Origin: Thermoanaerobaculum sp.
GTDB taxonomy: Bacteria > Acidobacteriota > Thermoanaerobaculia > Multivoradales > UBA5704
Length of the DNA: 64,000 bases
NCBI GenBank assembly: GCA_021154885.1
Contig: JAJKHS010000144.1
Location: forward strand, 62,001-126,000
Direction of reading: 5' to 3'
A model generated the notes under the pieces. That model ran no database searches, was not told the DNA's origin, and saw nothing but the letters and a program-made list of their open reading frames with translations. Both the position numbers and the translations under genes were made by a program. Positions 54,946 through 63,132 of the stretch are shown here, piece after piece (position 1 is the stretch's first letter; each line of letters starts with the position of its first letter).

Positions 54946-57500
54946 AACGCTCGGATAAAATATCAACGATTCCGCGGCGGCTCCGCTCCCTCGCCCTGGC
55001 GCTTCTCCTCCCCTCCTCCGTCCTCGCCGTAGGGCCGTCCATCGATCATGCCATCCAGCTCCACACCTCCGGCCGGCTGAAGGAGGCGCTTCAGGAGTAT
55101 CACGCGGTGGTGGCGGCCGTGGGGACGTCCGATCCGGCGGTGGTGGGCACGGCGCTCAACAACGCCTGCGTGATCCAGATGAACCTGGGAGAGTACCGGG
55201 CGGCACTGCCGGACTGCCGCGAGGCTCTGCGTCTGCGCCGCGCGGAGGGGGATCCCGAATCGGTGGCGCAGGCGCTCAATAACCTGGGATGGGTCCTCCA
55301 GGGGCTCGGGGAGCCGGGCGAGGCCGAGCGCGATTTCCGCGAGGCCCTGGAGGTCAACCGCCGGCGCGGGGACGCGGAGGGGGAGGTCATCAACCTGTCG
55401 AACCTCGGGTCCCTCGCCATCGCCACCGGCCGCTACTCGGCCGCTCTGGATCTCCATACCCAGGCCGAAGCGCTGGCGGTCCGCCACCGGGCCGAGCCCT
55501 GGGCCGCCGGGCAGGTGCGGATCGCCCGCCTCAACCAGGGAGTGGTTCTGGAAAAGGTCGGGGCCTACCGCGAGGCGCTCGACCTCTATAAAGGTCTGCT
55601 GGCCGGGGGCGGGGAGCCGGACCCCGGCCGCCGGGCCGCCCTGCTGGTCAATACGGGAGTGATCTACCGCCGGCTGGGAGACCCGGTGCGGGCCGAGGCC
55701 GCGTTCCGCGAGGGGATCGAGGCCTGGCGCCAGGCGGGGGACACGGCGGCGCTCTCGAACGCCTGGTTGAACCTGGGCCTCGCCGAGCACCTGAACCTGG
55801 AGCATCCCGGCGGAGCCGAGGCCGCCTACCGCGAGGCCCTGCGCTTGGCCGAGGAGAGCGGCGACCGCACGGAGGAGGTGCAGGATCTCTTCTATCTCGG
55901 CCGGCTGCTGCTGGAGAGAGGACGGCTGGACGAGGCGGAGGCGGTCTTCCGCCGCTGCCTCGCCGCTGCGGAGGCCAGCGGCTCGGCCGAAGGGAGGTGG
56001 TCGGCGCGGGAGGGGCTCGGCCGGATCGCCCGCGCCCGGGGCGACCTGCGGAGCGGGCTCGGCCATTTCGAGCGCGCCCTGGAGGAGATCGAGCGGGTGC
56101 GCTCCGCCATCGCCCGGCCGCGGCGGGCCGGCTACTTCGGCGACAAGCGGGCGGTCTATGCGGCCACCGTGGACACCCTCGGCGAGCTCGACCGGCGCGA
56201 GCCCGGCAGGGGCTGGGGCGAGCGGGCGCTCGAGATCGCCCAGCGCGCCAAGGCCCGGGACCTGCTGGACGCCCTGGGGGATGGCCGGCGGCCGGCGGTC
56301 CCCCTCGGCGCGGCGGCCCTGCGCTCCCGGGTGGGAGAGGGCGCCGTGCTGGAGTACTTCCTGGGCGAGAAGGATCTCTACCTGTGGGTGATCCGCCGCG
56401 GCGGCATCCGCTGCCGCGACCTCGGGCCCCACCGTCCAGTCCTGGACGCGGTGGTATCCGTCCACCATGCCCTCTCCCACGGGGAAGCGCCGCCGCCGAC
56501 CGCCGTGGCCGGTCTTTCCCGGGTGCTCCTGGGGCAGGCCGGCTCTCTCCCCCGTGGGAACGAGCCCCTGCGCATCGCTCCCGACGGCGCTCTGCGCTAT
56601 CTCCCCTTCGAGCTGCTGGAGGACCCGCGCCGACCGGGCGCACCGCTGGTGGAGGGATCGACGGTGAGCTATCTCCCCAGCGCCTCGACGCTGGCAGGGC
56701 AGTCCCGGAAAGCCACCTCGTCAGAGGTCCGCCTGCTGGGGATTGGCAATCCCCGGCTGACCCGCTCCGGGTCCGGTCCGGCGAGCCCCCGGGACCTGCT
56801 GGTGGAGCGCTTCGGCCTCGCGCCCCTCGCCGCCGCGGGACGGGAGATCGGGGCGGCGGCCCGGCTCCTCGGCGGGCGGAGCGTGGAGATCACGGGCGAG
56901 GCCGCGACCGAGCAAGCGTTGCGCGCGGCCGTGGCGCGGGGCGCGCGGGTGGTCCACCTCGCGACGCACACGGTGATCGACGAGCGGCCGGGGCGGGGGG
57001 CCGCGATCCTCCTGGTCCCCTCCGGCGACGACGACGGCCTGCTGATGCCGGAGGAGATCGCCCGCCTCGACGACCGTTCGGCGCTGACGGTGCTCGCCGC
57101 CTGCCGCACGGCGCTGGGCCCGGGCGAGGACGGGCAGGCGCTGGCCTCCCTCACCGGCTCCTTCCTGGCCGCCGGTTCGCGCTCCGTGCTGGCCACGCTG
57201 TGGGACGTGGGGGACGCGGCCACCGCCGCCTTCATGGCACAGTTCTACTGGGAGCTCGGCCAGGGCCTGACGCCCGCCGAGGCGCTGCGGGCCGCGAAGC
57301 GGCACCTGCGCTCCGACCCTCGCTGGCGTCGGCCCGACCTCTGGGCGGGGTACGTGCTGGTGGGGGAGGCGCCCCCGGTGGTCCCGCGGCGGATCCCGTG
57401 GGTCCTGGTGGGGGCGCTGATCGTGGCGGCGATCCTGGGGGCGACCGCCCTGTGGAGGGTTACTGGATCGCGATCGTCCCGTTCTGCAGTCCCACCTTGA
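54942..57500 (+). CDS. CHAT-domain protein with TPR repeats and C-terminal membrane anchor
   Basis: An 852-residue protein. A signal-like hydrophobic segment (LRSLALALLLPSSVLAVGPS) lies near the start. Residues 30-400 are about nine TPR/SEL-type helical repeats (AVVGTALNNACVIQMNLGEY, VAQALNNLGWVLQGLGEPGE). Residues 470-800 are a caspase-like CHAT protease domain with the His in RVVHLATHTVIDERPGRG and the Cys in LTVLAACRTALGPGEDGQ. A final helix (VLVGALIVAAILGATALWRV) anchors it. CHAT proteases cleave partner proteins; the TPRs would bind a substrate or ligand. The GTG start overlaps the small gene upstream. It converges with the cohesin-like gene, overlapping by 41 bases. Confidence 0.9.
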   Translation: MKRSDKISTIPRRLRSLALALLLPSSVLAVGPSIDHAIQLHTSGRLKEALQEYHAVVAAVGTSDPAVVGTALNNACVIQMNLGEYRAALPDCREALRLRRAEGDPESVAQALNNLGWVLQGLGEPGEAERDFREALEVNRRRGDAEGEVINLSNLGSLAIATGRYSAALDLHTQAEALAVRHRAEPWAAGQVRIARLNQGVVLEKVGAYREALDLYKGLLAGGGEPDPGRRAALLVNTGVIYRRLGDPVRAEAAFREGIEAWRQAGDTAALSNAWLNLGLAEHLNLEHPGGAEAAYREALRLAEESGDRTEEVQDLFYLGRLLLERGRLDEAEAVFRRCLAAAEASGSAEGRWSAREGLGRIARARGDLRSGLGHFERALEEIERVRSAIARPRRAGYFGDKRAVYAATVDTLGELDRREPGRGWGERALEIAQRAKARDLLDALGDGRRPAVPLGAAALRSRVGEGAVLEYFLGEKDLYLWVIRRGGIRCRDLGPHRPVLDAVVSVHHALSHGEAPPPTAVAGLSRVLLGQAGSLPRGNEPLRIAPDGALRYLPFELLEDPRRPGAPLVEGSTVSYLPSASTLAGQSRKATSSEVRLLGIGNPRLTRSGSGPASPRDLLVERFGLAPLAAAGREIGAAARLLGGRSVEITGEAATEQALRAAVARGARVVHLATHTVIDERPGRGAAILLVPSGDDDGLLMPEEIARLDDRSALTVLAACRTALGPGEDGQALASLTGSFLAAGSRSVLATLWDVGDAATAAFMAQFYWELGQGLTPAEALRAAKRHLRSDPRWRRPDLWAGYVLVGEAPPVVPRRIPWVLVGALIVAAILGATALWRVTGSRSSRSAVPP

Positions 57501-58500
57501 TCTTGCGGCCCCGGCTGTTGAGGAACCACGTCCCGGCGGGATCGAGCTTGAACGGCGAGGCCGCGCCGATCGACGCGCCGGCCGCGATGGGCAGGGAGAT
57601 GGCGACGATCGTTCCGGGCACGCTGTTGAAGGATGAGTCGGCGGACTTGAAGTCCACCACCAGCCGCCCGGGCCGCGAGGTGTCGGCGGTGAAGGCCGAG
57701 CGGCCGTAGCGGGGGTCCAGGCGGACGGCGGGCGGGCCGCCAGCGAGCTGCGGGTCCCAGGTCACGGTGATGCGCCCGCTGCTCATCTGGAACGGCTCGA
57801 AGGTGTTCACTCCCAATTCGGCCACGGCCCCCGGCTGGACCTTGTCGCCGTCCGCCTCCAGCAGGTAGGGGGCGGCGAGGGAGCGCACGGTGAGCACGTC
57901 GCTGCGGGGCGCCAGCGTGATGGGCTGGCCGGCGCCGTCCGTGAAGGCGGTCGGGATGGGATCGATCGTCAAGTCGAAGGTGTCGCCCGGCCGTACCGAC
58001 TTGTCGAGGCGGTAGAGGAAGACGGCGAGAGGGCCGTCGGCGGCGTTGACCGTGCCCGAGGGCGACTGGAAATTCACCTGGGTGAGCTGGCTGTCCGGCA
58101 GGCCGGTGAGCACGGCCCGGGTCACCGAGTCCCCCTGGGTGCTGTAGACCGTCGCGCTCAGCAGGCTCAGGAACGGGCGGACGGGCTGGGTGAGCGCGTC
58201 CAACGTCAGGCCGAGCTTGGCCGGCTTGGGCCGGCGGACGACGCGGACGGTGACCTGCCCCTGGCTGACGGGCCGCGGGGCGTAGGTGCGCAGCACGACG
58301 GCCACCACCCCGCCCGGCGCGCCGATGGCCGGGTTCACCCGCAGGACGAGGGCGTTGTCGCCACCTCCGCCGTTGCCTCCTCCACCGTTGCCACCACCGC
58401 CGTTGCCGCCTCCTCCTCCCCCGCTGGCGCGGGTCTGGGGCGCGACGGTGAGAAGGACGGCAAGGACAACAAAGACGTATATGCAGGGCCTGCGGGTCAT
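57460..58500 (-). CDS. Secreted protein with cohesin-like domains and poly-Gly linker
   Basis: A 346-residue exported protein. After the signal peptide comes a flexible Gly/Asn tract (residues 26-47) and two beta-rich cohesin-type halves. The first is ALVLRVNPAIGAPGGVVAVV, then QVNFQSPSGTVNAADGPLAV and FLYRLDKSVRPGDTFDLTID. The second is LEADGDKVQPGAVAELGVNT, then GRLVVDFKSADSSFNSVPGT and IVAISLPIAAGASIG. These match the G-x(5)-V-x-V pattern of cohesins, which bind dockerins in cellulosomes or occur alone in secreted proteins. No dockerin was seen in the window. It ends ILGLQNGTIAIQ-like (KVGLQNGTIAIQ) inside the 3' end of the CHAT gene. Confidence 0.65.
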   Translation of the reverse strand: MTRRPCIYVFVVLAVLLTVAPQTRASGGGGGGNGGGGNGGGGNGGGGDNALVLRVNPAIGAPGGVVAVVLRTYAPRPVSQGQVTVRVVRRPKPAKLGLTLDALTQPVRPFLSLLSATVYSTQGDSVTRAVLTGLPDSQLTQVNFQSPSGTVNAADGPLAVFLYRLDKSVRPGDTFDLTIDPIPTAFTDGAGQPITLAPRSDVLTVRSLAAPYLLEADGDKVQPGAVAELGVNTFEPFQMSSGRITVTWDPQLAGGPPAVRLDPRYGRSAFTADTSRPGRLVVDFKSADSSFNSVPGTIVAISLPIAAGASIGAASPFKLDPAGTWFLNSRGRKIKVGLQNGTIAIQ

Positions 58501-58547
58501 GAAGGCACCTCCGGATGAAGTTTACCGAGTGACATCTTACTATAACG

Positions 58548-59342
58548 TTACAGTCCACCTCCCGCACCTTCGGGCGCGGGCCGGGCGTGGAAGCGGACCG
58601 GCTCCGAGGCGCCGAGCCGCTCTCCGGCGGGGCCGAGCGCCTCGACGCTCCAGACGTAGACGACGGCGCGGTGAAGGCTCCGGGTTACCTCGGCCGGCAG
58701 GTGGGCCGGCGGCGCAGGTACCGTGGCGTTCCACAGGACCGTGTCGTCCACGGTCGACAGGCGCACCCGGTAGGAGCTCGCTCCGGACCGCGGCGTCCAC
58801 CGCAGCTCGGCGGGGATCGCGGCCACCTCGCCCAGGGGGGAGACCGCCTCCACCTCGCTGCCGCGCACCACGCCGCCGCTCTCCGGGGCGGGCAGCGGCG
58901 GCGCGCCGGGCCGGGAGAGCTGGAACGCCAGCCCCGCAGCCAGCACCAGCACCGCCGCCGCGGCCAGCCGCCAGAGGGGGCTCGACTCGATCTTGCGGCG
59001 CGTGGGGAAGGGTACGACCTTCGACTTTTCGCTGGTGCGGACGTTGCGGACGGGCGAGGCCGCCGTCAGCCGGGAGACGACGAAGGCCACGTCCTCGGGA
59101 CGGACGCCCGCCGCCTCCGGACCGGCGTCGAAGGTGCGGGCAAGGTCCCGCTCGGCGGCGCAGGCCGGGCAGTGCGCGGCGTGGGCGTCGAGGCGTTGGC
59201 GCTCTGCGGGCGTGCGGGCGGCGAGCTCCTCCTCCAGCCACGCCTCGGGGGGCGGGCAGCCGGCGGTTGGGTCGTCATACGCGGCGATCAATCCGGCGCG
59301 CAGCCACTCGTCCAGGGTCAGCCGCGGAGTGGAGTTGGTCAT
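58548..59342 (-). CDS. Zinc-finger anti-sigma factor (second pair)
   Basis: A 264-residue membrane protein. The cytoplasmic part has a zf-HC2-like motif in RLDAHAAHCPACAAERDLAR (H-x(3)-C-x(2)-C in modified spacing, HAAHCPAC). A membrane helix (LWRLAAAAVLVLAAGLAFQL) follows, then a Pro-rich linker and an Ig/fibronectin-like periplasmic domain (PAELRWTPRSGASSYRVRLS, VVYVWSVEALGPAGERLGAS). The folded domain outside the membrane would sense a ligand. The ATG overlaps the sigma factor stop as ATGA. Confidence 0.8.
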   Translation of the reverse strand: MTNSTPRLTLDEWLRAGLIAAYDDPTAGCPPPEAWLEEELAARTPAERQRLDAHAAHCPACAAERDLARTFDAGPEAAGVRPEDVAFVVSRLTAASPVRNVRTSEKSKVVPFPTRRKIESSPLWRLAAAAVLVLAAGLAFQLSRPGAPPLPAPESGGVVRGSEVEAVSPLGEVAAIPAELRWTPRSGASSYRVRLSTVDDTVLWNATVPAPPAHLPAEVTRSLHRAVVYVWSVEALGPAGERLGASEPVRFHARPAPEGAGGGL

Positions 59343-59959
59343 GACAGGGTTCCTCCGGCGGTTTGGCGGGCCAGCCAGGACCCGAAGCGACGCTTCAGCT
59401 TGCGCCCGCCGCTGACGATGAAAGCCTTGGCGCCTGATTTGTTCTGGAGATTCAGCATTTCGGTGATCCCGGCGAGGGGCACGCCGTCTACATAGTGGAG
59501 ATAGAGAACCTTGGCCTCCAGGGGCTCCAGGTCCCGCTCCATGGCGTCGCGGAAGGCGGCGAGGATCTGATCCTTCGCCACCACCTCGTCGGCGCCCGGC
59601 GCGGGCTCGACCGGCTCCGGCATCCCCTCTTCGTCCAGCGCGTCCGTCTGCCGGCGCCGGGCGGCCACGCCGCGGTTGATGGCGACGCTGCGCGTCACGG
59701 TGTAGAGCCAGGTGGAGAAGCGGCTGTCGCCCCGGAACCCGCCCAGGCGCTCGTGGACCCGGAGGAAGACCTCCTGGGCCAGGTCCGCCGCCTCCTGCCG
59801 GTCGCCGGAGATGCGCAGGCACCATCCCGCCACCTTCGGGTAGTACCGCCGGTAGAGCACGGCGAGGCAGGCGTCGGCATTGGCGGTGTTGGCGGCATCG
59901 TCGGCGTCGCCGCGCGCCCGCTCGATCAGCTCCTCGTCGCTCAGACGGTCCAGGTCCAT
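59339..59959 (-). CDS. Sigma-70 family (ECF) RNA polymerase sigma factor (second pair)
   Basis: A 206-residue sigma factor. The ATG at 59959 was chosen because it starts the conserved region 2 at the usual place (MDLDRLSDEELIERARGDAD); an ATG at 60079 gives a longer but low-complexity N-terminus. Region 2 continues CLAVLYRRYYPKVAGWCLRI and DLAQEVFLRVHERLGGFRGD, then STWLYTVTRSVAINRGVAAR. Region 4 is LEAKVLYLHYVDGVPLAGIT with NLQNKSGAKAFIVSGGRKLK. The stretch DDAANTANADA near residue 20 is encoded by GCCAAC/GCCAAT repeats. It forms a translationally coupled operon with the anti-sigma factor. Confidence 0.88.
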   Translation of the reverse strand: MDLDRLSDEELIERARGDADDAANTANADACLAVLYRRYYPKVAGWCLRISGDRQEAADLAQEVFLRVHERLGGFRGDSRFSTWLYTVTRSVAINRGVAARRRQTDALDEEGMPEPVEPAPGADEVVAKDQILAAFRDAMERDLEPLEAKVLYLHYVDGVPLAGITEMLNLQNKSGAKAFIVSGGRKLKRRFGSWLARQTAGGTLS

Positions 59960-60180
59960 GGGCACGGAAACTCGTGGGAGACGCCTCGTGGAAGGGGAAG
60001 CCTTCCGGCGAAGGATATCCGAGCCTGCATCCAGGGAGCCAGCGAAGGGGAACGGGAGGGTCGCGGCGGAGGTCATCATAGGGATTGGACAGTCGAGAGG
60101 AGCGGCGGGAACAGAAAAAAAGGGCAGGGCGCCCCCATGGGGGATGGAAGCGCCCTGCTATCGGAGGGAGCGTCGTTCGT

Positions 60181-61743
60181 CTACCGTCCGCAGGTCGCGA
60201 AGGTGGACGTATCCTGCACCGGCATGGCGGCCCGGCCGGATGGATTGGTGTACTGCTTGACGATGCCCGTCCGGGTGTCGGTCACCGTGGCGGTGAAGTC
60301 GACGTCGGTGGTGGCCGCGAAGTAGACCCAGAAGGCGTTGAAGCCGTTGCAGGCGTCGAGGACCTTGATGAGCATCTCGGCGTTCGAGGGGTCGAAGAAC
60401 CAGAAGGTGGCCGAGCTCCCGGAGAGCCGGGAGCCGTGGCCGGCGCCGATCAGGCCCTGGCTCGTGCGCCAGACGATCTCCACCTTGAAGCGGCCGCCGG
60501 CCAGGCAGAGGGTGCGGTCGTCCTCGACGCAGGAGCTGGTCGAGCCATCGTCATCCAGGATGGTGAGGGTCGCCGAGCCGCGGGTGGCGTCCACCGTGGC
60601 GCCGCCGGTGGGATCGACGAGGCTGAGGAGCACGGTCTCGTTCCCCTCGGTGGCGGCGTCGTTGGTGATCGGCACCTCGACGATTTTCCGGCTCTCGTCG
60701 CCGTTGCCCCAGGTCAGGATGGTGGAGACGGCGCTGTAGTCCTCGCCCGCCTTGGCGCTGCCGTCGGCGGTCTGGAAGCGGACGGAGACCACGCCGTGAT
60801 CGCCGCCCGAGCGCTCGACGGCGATGCGGGCCACGCCGGCGCTCTCGATCACCTGGAAGCTCCGCTCGTCGAATTTGATCGTCCCGGGCTGGCCCGGGTG
60901 GTTGCCGTTGTCATCGTCGTCGCCGTTGCGGCCGCCCTCCAGGATGGTGAGCACGGCGGAGGAGCGCTCGCCGTCGAGCGCGGCGCCGCCGGTGGGCGCG
61001 GAGAGGGTGAGGTGGACGGCCTCGCTCCCCTCGACGATCGAGTCGTTGACGATGGGGATGAGGATGACCTTGCGGCTCTCGTCGCCGTCGGCCCAGGAGA
61101 GGGTGCCGGCGGTGGCGGTGTAGTCCTGGCCGGCGGTGGCCGTGCCGTCGCTGGTGGCGTAGTGGACGGTGACGGCGCCGTGCTCGCCGTGCTCGCGCTC
61201 CACGGTTACCACCGCCTGGCCGGCGTTCTCCAGCACCTGGAAGTCGCTCTGGTCGAACTTGATCGTGCCGGCGCCGCTGCCGCCGTGATCGCCCCCGCCG
61301 TCATCGCCCCCTCCCCCGCCGCTGCCGCCGTCGCTGGCGAGGATGAGCAGGTCGGACGTGCCGCGGGCGGCATCCACCGTCGCGCCGCCGGTGGGGCTGG
61401 AGAGGGTGAGGTGAATGGTCTCAACGCCCTCGGCCACGGTGTCGTCGAGGATGGGGACCGCGAAGGTCTTGCGGCTCTCGTCGCCCGCGGCCCAGGAGAG
61501 GGTGCCGGAGACGGCGGTGTAGTCCTGACCGGCGGTGGCCGTGCCGTCGCTGGTGGCGTAGTGGACGGTCACGGCGCCGTCCTCGCCGCCCGAGCGCTCG
61601 ACGGTGATCACCGCCTGGCCGGCGCTCTCGGCAACCTCGAACGTGGCCTCGTCGAACTTGATCGCGCCGGGGCCTTTCGCCACGGCTGGAGCGGCCGTCA
61701 GGGCCAGGGCGCAGAGTGCGAACAGGGTTTCCAGTCTCTTCAT
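60181..61743 (-). CDS. Secreted protein with three Calx-beta domains and C-terminal unnamed domain
   Basis: A 520-residue exported protein with GAGGAGG upstream and a signal peptide ending APAVAKG. Three Calx-beta domains (residues 25-140, 155-270, 285-395) each carry the D-G-T-A-T-A-G-Q-D-Y-T or similar motif, preceded by AVTVHYATSD or VVSVRFQTAD and followed by SGTLSWAAGDESRK-type strands and GVETIHLTLSSPTGGAT. They probably bind calcium. The last 110 residues are the same unnamed domain as in the BACON protein at 22302 (CVEDDRTLCLAGGRFKVEIV, ATFWFFDPSNAEMLIKVLDA, FWVYFAATTDVDFTATVTDT). The intergenic region upstream holds the CAATG/CATTG array. Confidence 0.85.
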   Translation of the reverse strand: MKRLETLFALCALALTAAPAVAKGPGAIKFDEATFEVAESAGQAVITVERSGGEDGAVTVHYATSDGTATAGQDYTAVSGTLSWAAGDESRKTFAVPILDDTVAEGVETIHLTLSSPTGGATVDAARGTSDLLILASDGGSGGGGGDDGGGDHGGSGAGTIKFDQSDFQVLENAGQAVVTVEREHGEHGAVTVHYATSDGTATAGQDYTATAGTLSWADGDESRKVILIPIVNDSIVEGSEAVHLTLSAPTGGAALDGERSSAVLTILEGGRNGDDDDNGNHPGQPGTIKFDERSFQVIESAGVARIAVERSGGDHGVVSVRFQTADGSAKAGEDYSAVSTILTWGNGDESRKIVEVPITNDAATEGNETVLLSLVDPTGGATVDATRGSATLTILDDDGSTSSCVEDDRTLCLAGGRFKVEIVWRTSQGLIGAGHGSRLSGSSATFWFFDPSNAEMLIKVLDACNGFNAFWVYFAATTDVDFTATVTDTRTGIVKQYTNPSGRAAMPVQDTSTFATCGR

Positions 61744-61839
61744 GAGCGTGTCCTCCTCGCCGGTTGAGACAGCGGAGGAGGCCCGCGGGAACAGCCTTCT
61801 TCATCCGGGCTCTCTTTCCGGCCTCCTCGCCCGCTACTC
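61744..61839. other. Leader between Calx-beta gene and CAATG array
   Basis: The ribosome site of the Calx-beta gene lies here; no other gene or clear promoter on the minus strand was identified. Confidence 0.4.
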
Positions 61840-62108
61840 CATTGCGCGGAGCCTTCGCGCTCTCCGGGAGAGAATTTTCCAGACTCCGGAGGCGCTACCC
61901 CAATGTGGGAGGCGCTTTCTCATTGCGCCTGGCTCCAAGCACAATGTGAAAACGCCTCTGCACATTGGGAAATCGCCAACACAATCCTCTGGACGATTTT
62001 TGCAATGCATGGAGCTTCCAGCACAATGAGATATAACCACTTCAGCAATGCACAAAGAGTACCATCCATTGCTCGGATCTTCAGAGACATTGAAATCAGC
62101 GTTTCAGC
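61840..62108. repeat. Phased array of CAATG/CATTG motifs, about 21-bp period
   Basis: CAATG or its reverse complement CATTG occurs at 61840, 61901, 61921, 61942, 61963, 62003, 62024, 62046, 62067 and 62088, with CAATC at 61982. Successive spacings from 61901 are 20, 21, 21, 19, 21, 21, 22, 21 and 21 bases, and the 61-base gap before that equals three units in which the motif has decayed. Many sites read CACAATG. A second, weaker GC-rich block (GGCGCT, GGCTCC, CGCCTC, GAGCTTC) lies about 10 bases before each motif. Two helical turns per unit puts all sites on one DNA face. There are no open reading frames here; the region separates the Calx-beta gene from a short plus-strand transcription unit. 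Confidence 0.85.
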
Positions 62109-62176
62109 CCTTAGAACGCCCCGCAGAGCCCTGAAGCAGCCCGCGTACTACCCAAAAACGGGTCTAATCTTCCCAA

Positions 62177-62205
62177 TTGACATCCGTGTCGACCTAACTT
62201 AGAGT
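62177..62205 (+). promoter_or_regulatory. Promoter of the short transcription unit
   Basis: A consensus TTGACA (62177-62182) and TAGAGT (62200-62205) separated by 17 bases. It starts 85 bases after the last CATTG motif and points toward the terminator at 62456, predicting an RNA of about 275 bases. Confidence 0.6.
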
Positions 62206-62328
62206 ACGTCTCGACCGGCCAAGATGCAAGAGTAGGAAGGACAGTCGCGAAGTTTGCAGGCACGTGTTCTGCGGGTCTCATACCGAGGCGCGGCTGGAAC
62301 GTAGGACTACCAGAAAGGAAGGAAAGTC

Positions 62329-62423
62329 ATGAGAACGTCAACCCGCGGCCGCGGGTGACCCGCCGCAAAAAGCCGGTGGAGACGCCGACTCCTCCGCCGA
62401 CTCCGCCTCCTGCCGCCAAGTAA
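62329..62423 (+). other. Short basic, proline-rich frame, disrupted small gene or sRNA region
   Basis: GGAAGGAAAG precedes an ATG at 62329, but that frame stops after nine codons. The next frame, starting two bases later, stays open to a stop at 62423 and encodes NVNPRPRVTRRKKPVETP with a tail TPPPTPPPAAK. A one-base frameshift would join them into a 32-residue basic, proline-rich peptide. Alternatively the RNA is non-coding. A strong terminator follows. Confidence 0.35.
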
Positions 62424-62455
62424 CGCCAGGCAGCAGGACTTTCACCCTGAAGCAC

Positions 62456-62488
62456 ACCGGGGGGCCGAAGGCCCCCCGGTTTCGTCTT
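62456..62488. terminator. Strong bidirectional terminator
   Basis: A perfect 11-bp stem (ACCGGGGGGCC with GGCCCCCCGGT) and a GAA loop, followed by TTCGTCTT on the plus strand. It closes the short plus-strand unit and the convergent PIN gene. Confidence 0.85.
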
Positions 62489-62906
62489 AAGCGTTGGGCA
62501 GGAGTCGGAAGCGCTTGCAGTGTTTCGGCCTCACCGCTCCAAAGTGCCGCCGGTCCAGGGTGATCACAATCTCGGTCTGAAATCGCTCGGCCATCGCAAT
62601 GACCGAAGCATCGGTAGCACCAAGAGGGCAATTGGCGTACTGCTCGACCAGTTCGGCCATGCGGGACCAATCCTGGGGGGAGGGAGCCTGAACGTCGAAG
62701 GTCTCAAGCCCTCTCAAGAATTGCGCTTCCGTCTGGGCCCCTCGCCGCTGTTGGATCAGGTAGGCAGCCTCGGCTACGCAAAGGACCGGGATGACCAGAC
62801 GGAGCCCCGGGGTCTGGAGAGCTGTCAGGCAGGCACGGTGGGCGGGATCCGCCGAGTTCGCCACAGCGACCAGCGGACCGCTATCCACGATCGCGATCGA
62901 TGTCAT
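62487..62906 (-). CDS. VapC-like PIN-domain toxin
   Basis: A 139-residue PIN-domain nuclease. The first acidic residue is in AIVDSGPLVAVANSADPAHR, the next in VIPVLCVAEAAYLIQQRRGA (Glu), and the later Asp pair in PLGATDASVIAMAERFQTEI and VITLDRRHFGAVRP. These four acidic positions bind Mg2+ for RNA cleavage. The gene overlaps the antitoxin by 26 bases on the same strand. Toxins of this type usually cut tRNA or rRNA when the antitoxin is degraded. All expected residues are present, so the pair looks functional. Confidence 0.85.
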   Translation of the reverse strand: MTSIAIVDSGPLVAVANSADPAHRACLTALQTPGLRLVIPVLCVAEAAYLIQQRRGAQTEAQFLRGLETFDVQAPSPQDWSRMAELVEQYANCPLGATDASVIAMAERFQTEIVITLDRRHFGAVRPKHCKRFRLLPNA

Positions 62907-63132
62907 CAGCCCAGGTCTGCGCGAGAGCTTCGTCCAGGCGTTCGGCAGGCATCATGTCCGGATCGTTGAAGAGGCCCGCCCAAGGGATCTGGCGGGGCTT
63001 CTCCGCAGAGCCCACGAGCCCCTCCTCAATGAACCGGCGGGCAATGTCGGAAACGCTGGTCTGCCGTCGCCGAGCCTCGGAGCCGAGCAACTCTGCGAGA
63101 TCATCGGGGAGCGTGATCGTCGTACGCCGCAT
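62881..63132 (-). CDS. Ribbon-helix-helix (CopG/VapB-like) antitoxin
   Basis: An 83-residue protein: MRRTTITLPDDLAELLGSEA, then RRQTSVSDIARRFIEEGLVG, is a ribbon-helix-helix DNA-binding domain, followed by a toxin-binding tail (IPWAGLFNDPDMMPAERLDE, ALAQTWADDIDRDRG). The ATG at 63132 lies 6 bases from a -10 element, so the message is probably leaderless. Three GCATAC repeats at 8-bp spacing overlap the start and promoter, which fits autorepression by stacked RHH dimers. It is followed by the PIN toxin. Confidence 0.85.
   Translation of the reverse strand: MRRTTITLPDDLAELLGSEARRRQTSVSDIARRFIEEGLVGSAEKPRQIPWAGLFNDPDMMPAERLDEALAQTWADDIDRDRG

Noticed and set aside
60085-61767. Plus-strand 560-codon gene
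   Set aside because: It is the antisense shadow of the Calx-beta protein; the repeats in it mirror the Calx-beta repeats.
61840-62108. CRISPR array
   Set aside because: The repeated element is only five bases, occurs in both orientations, and there is no 20-40 base conserved repeat, no leader and no cas genes nearby.
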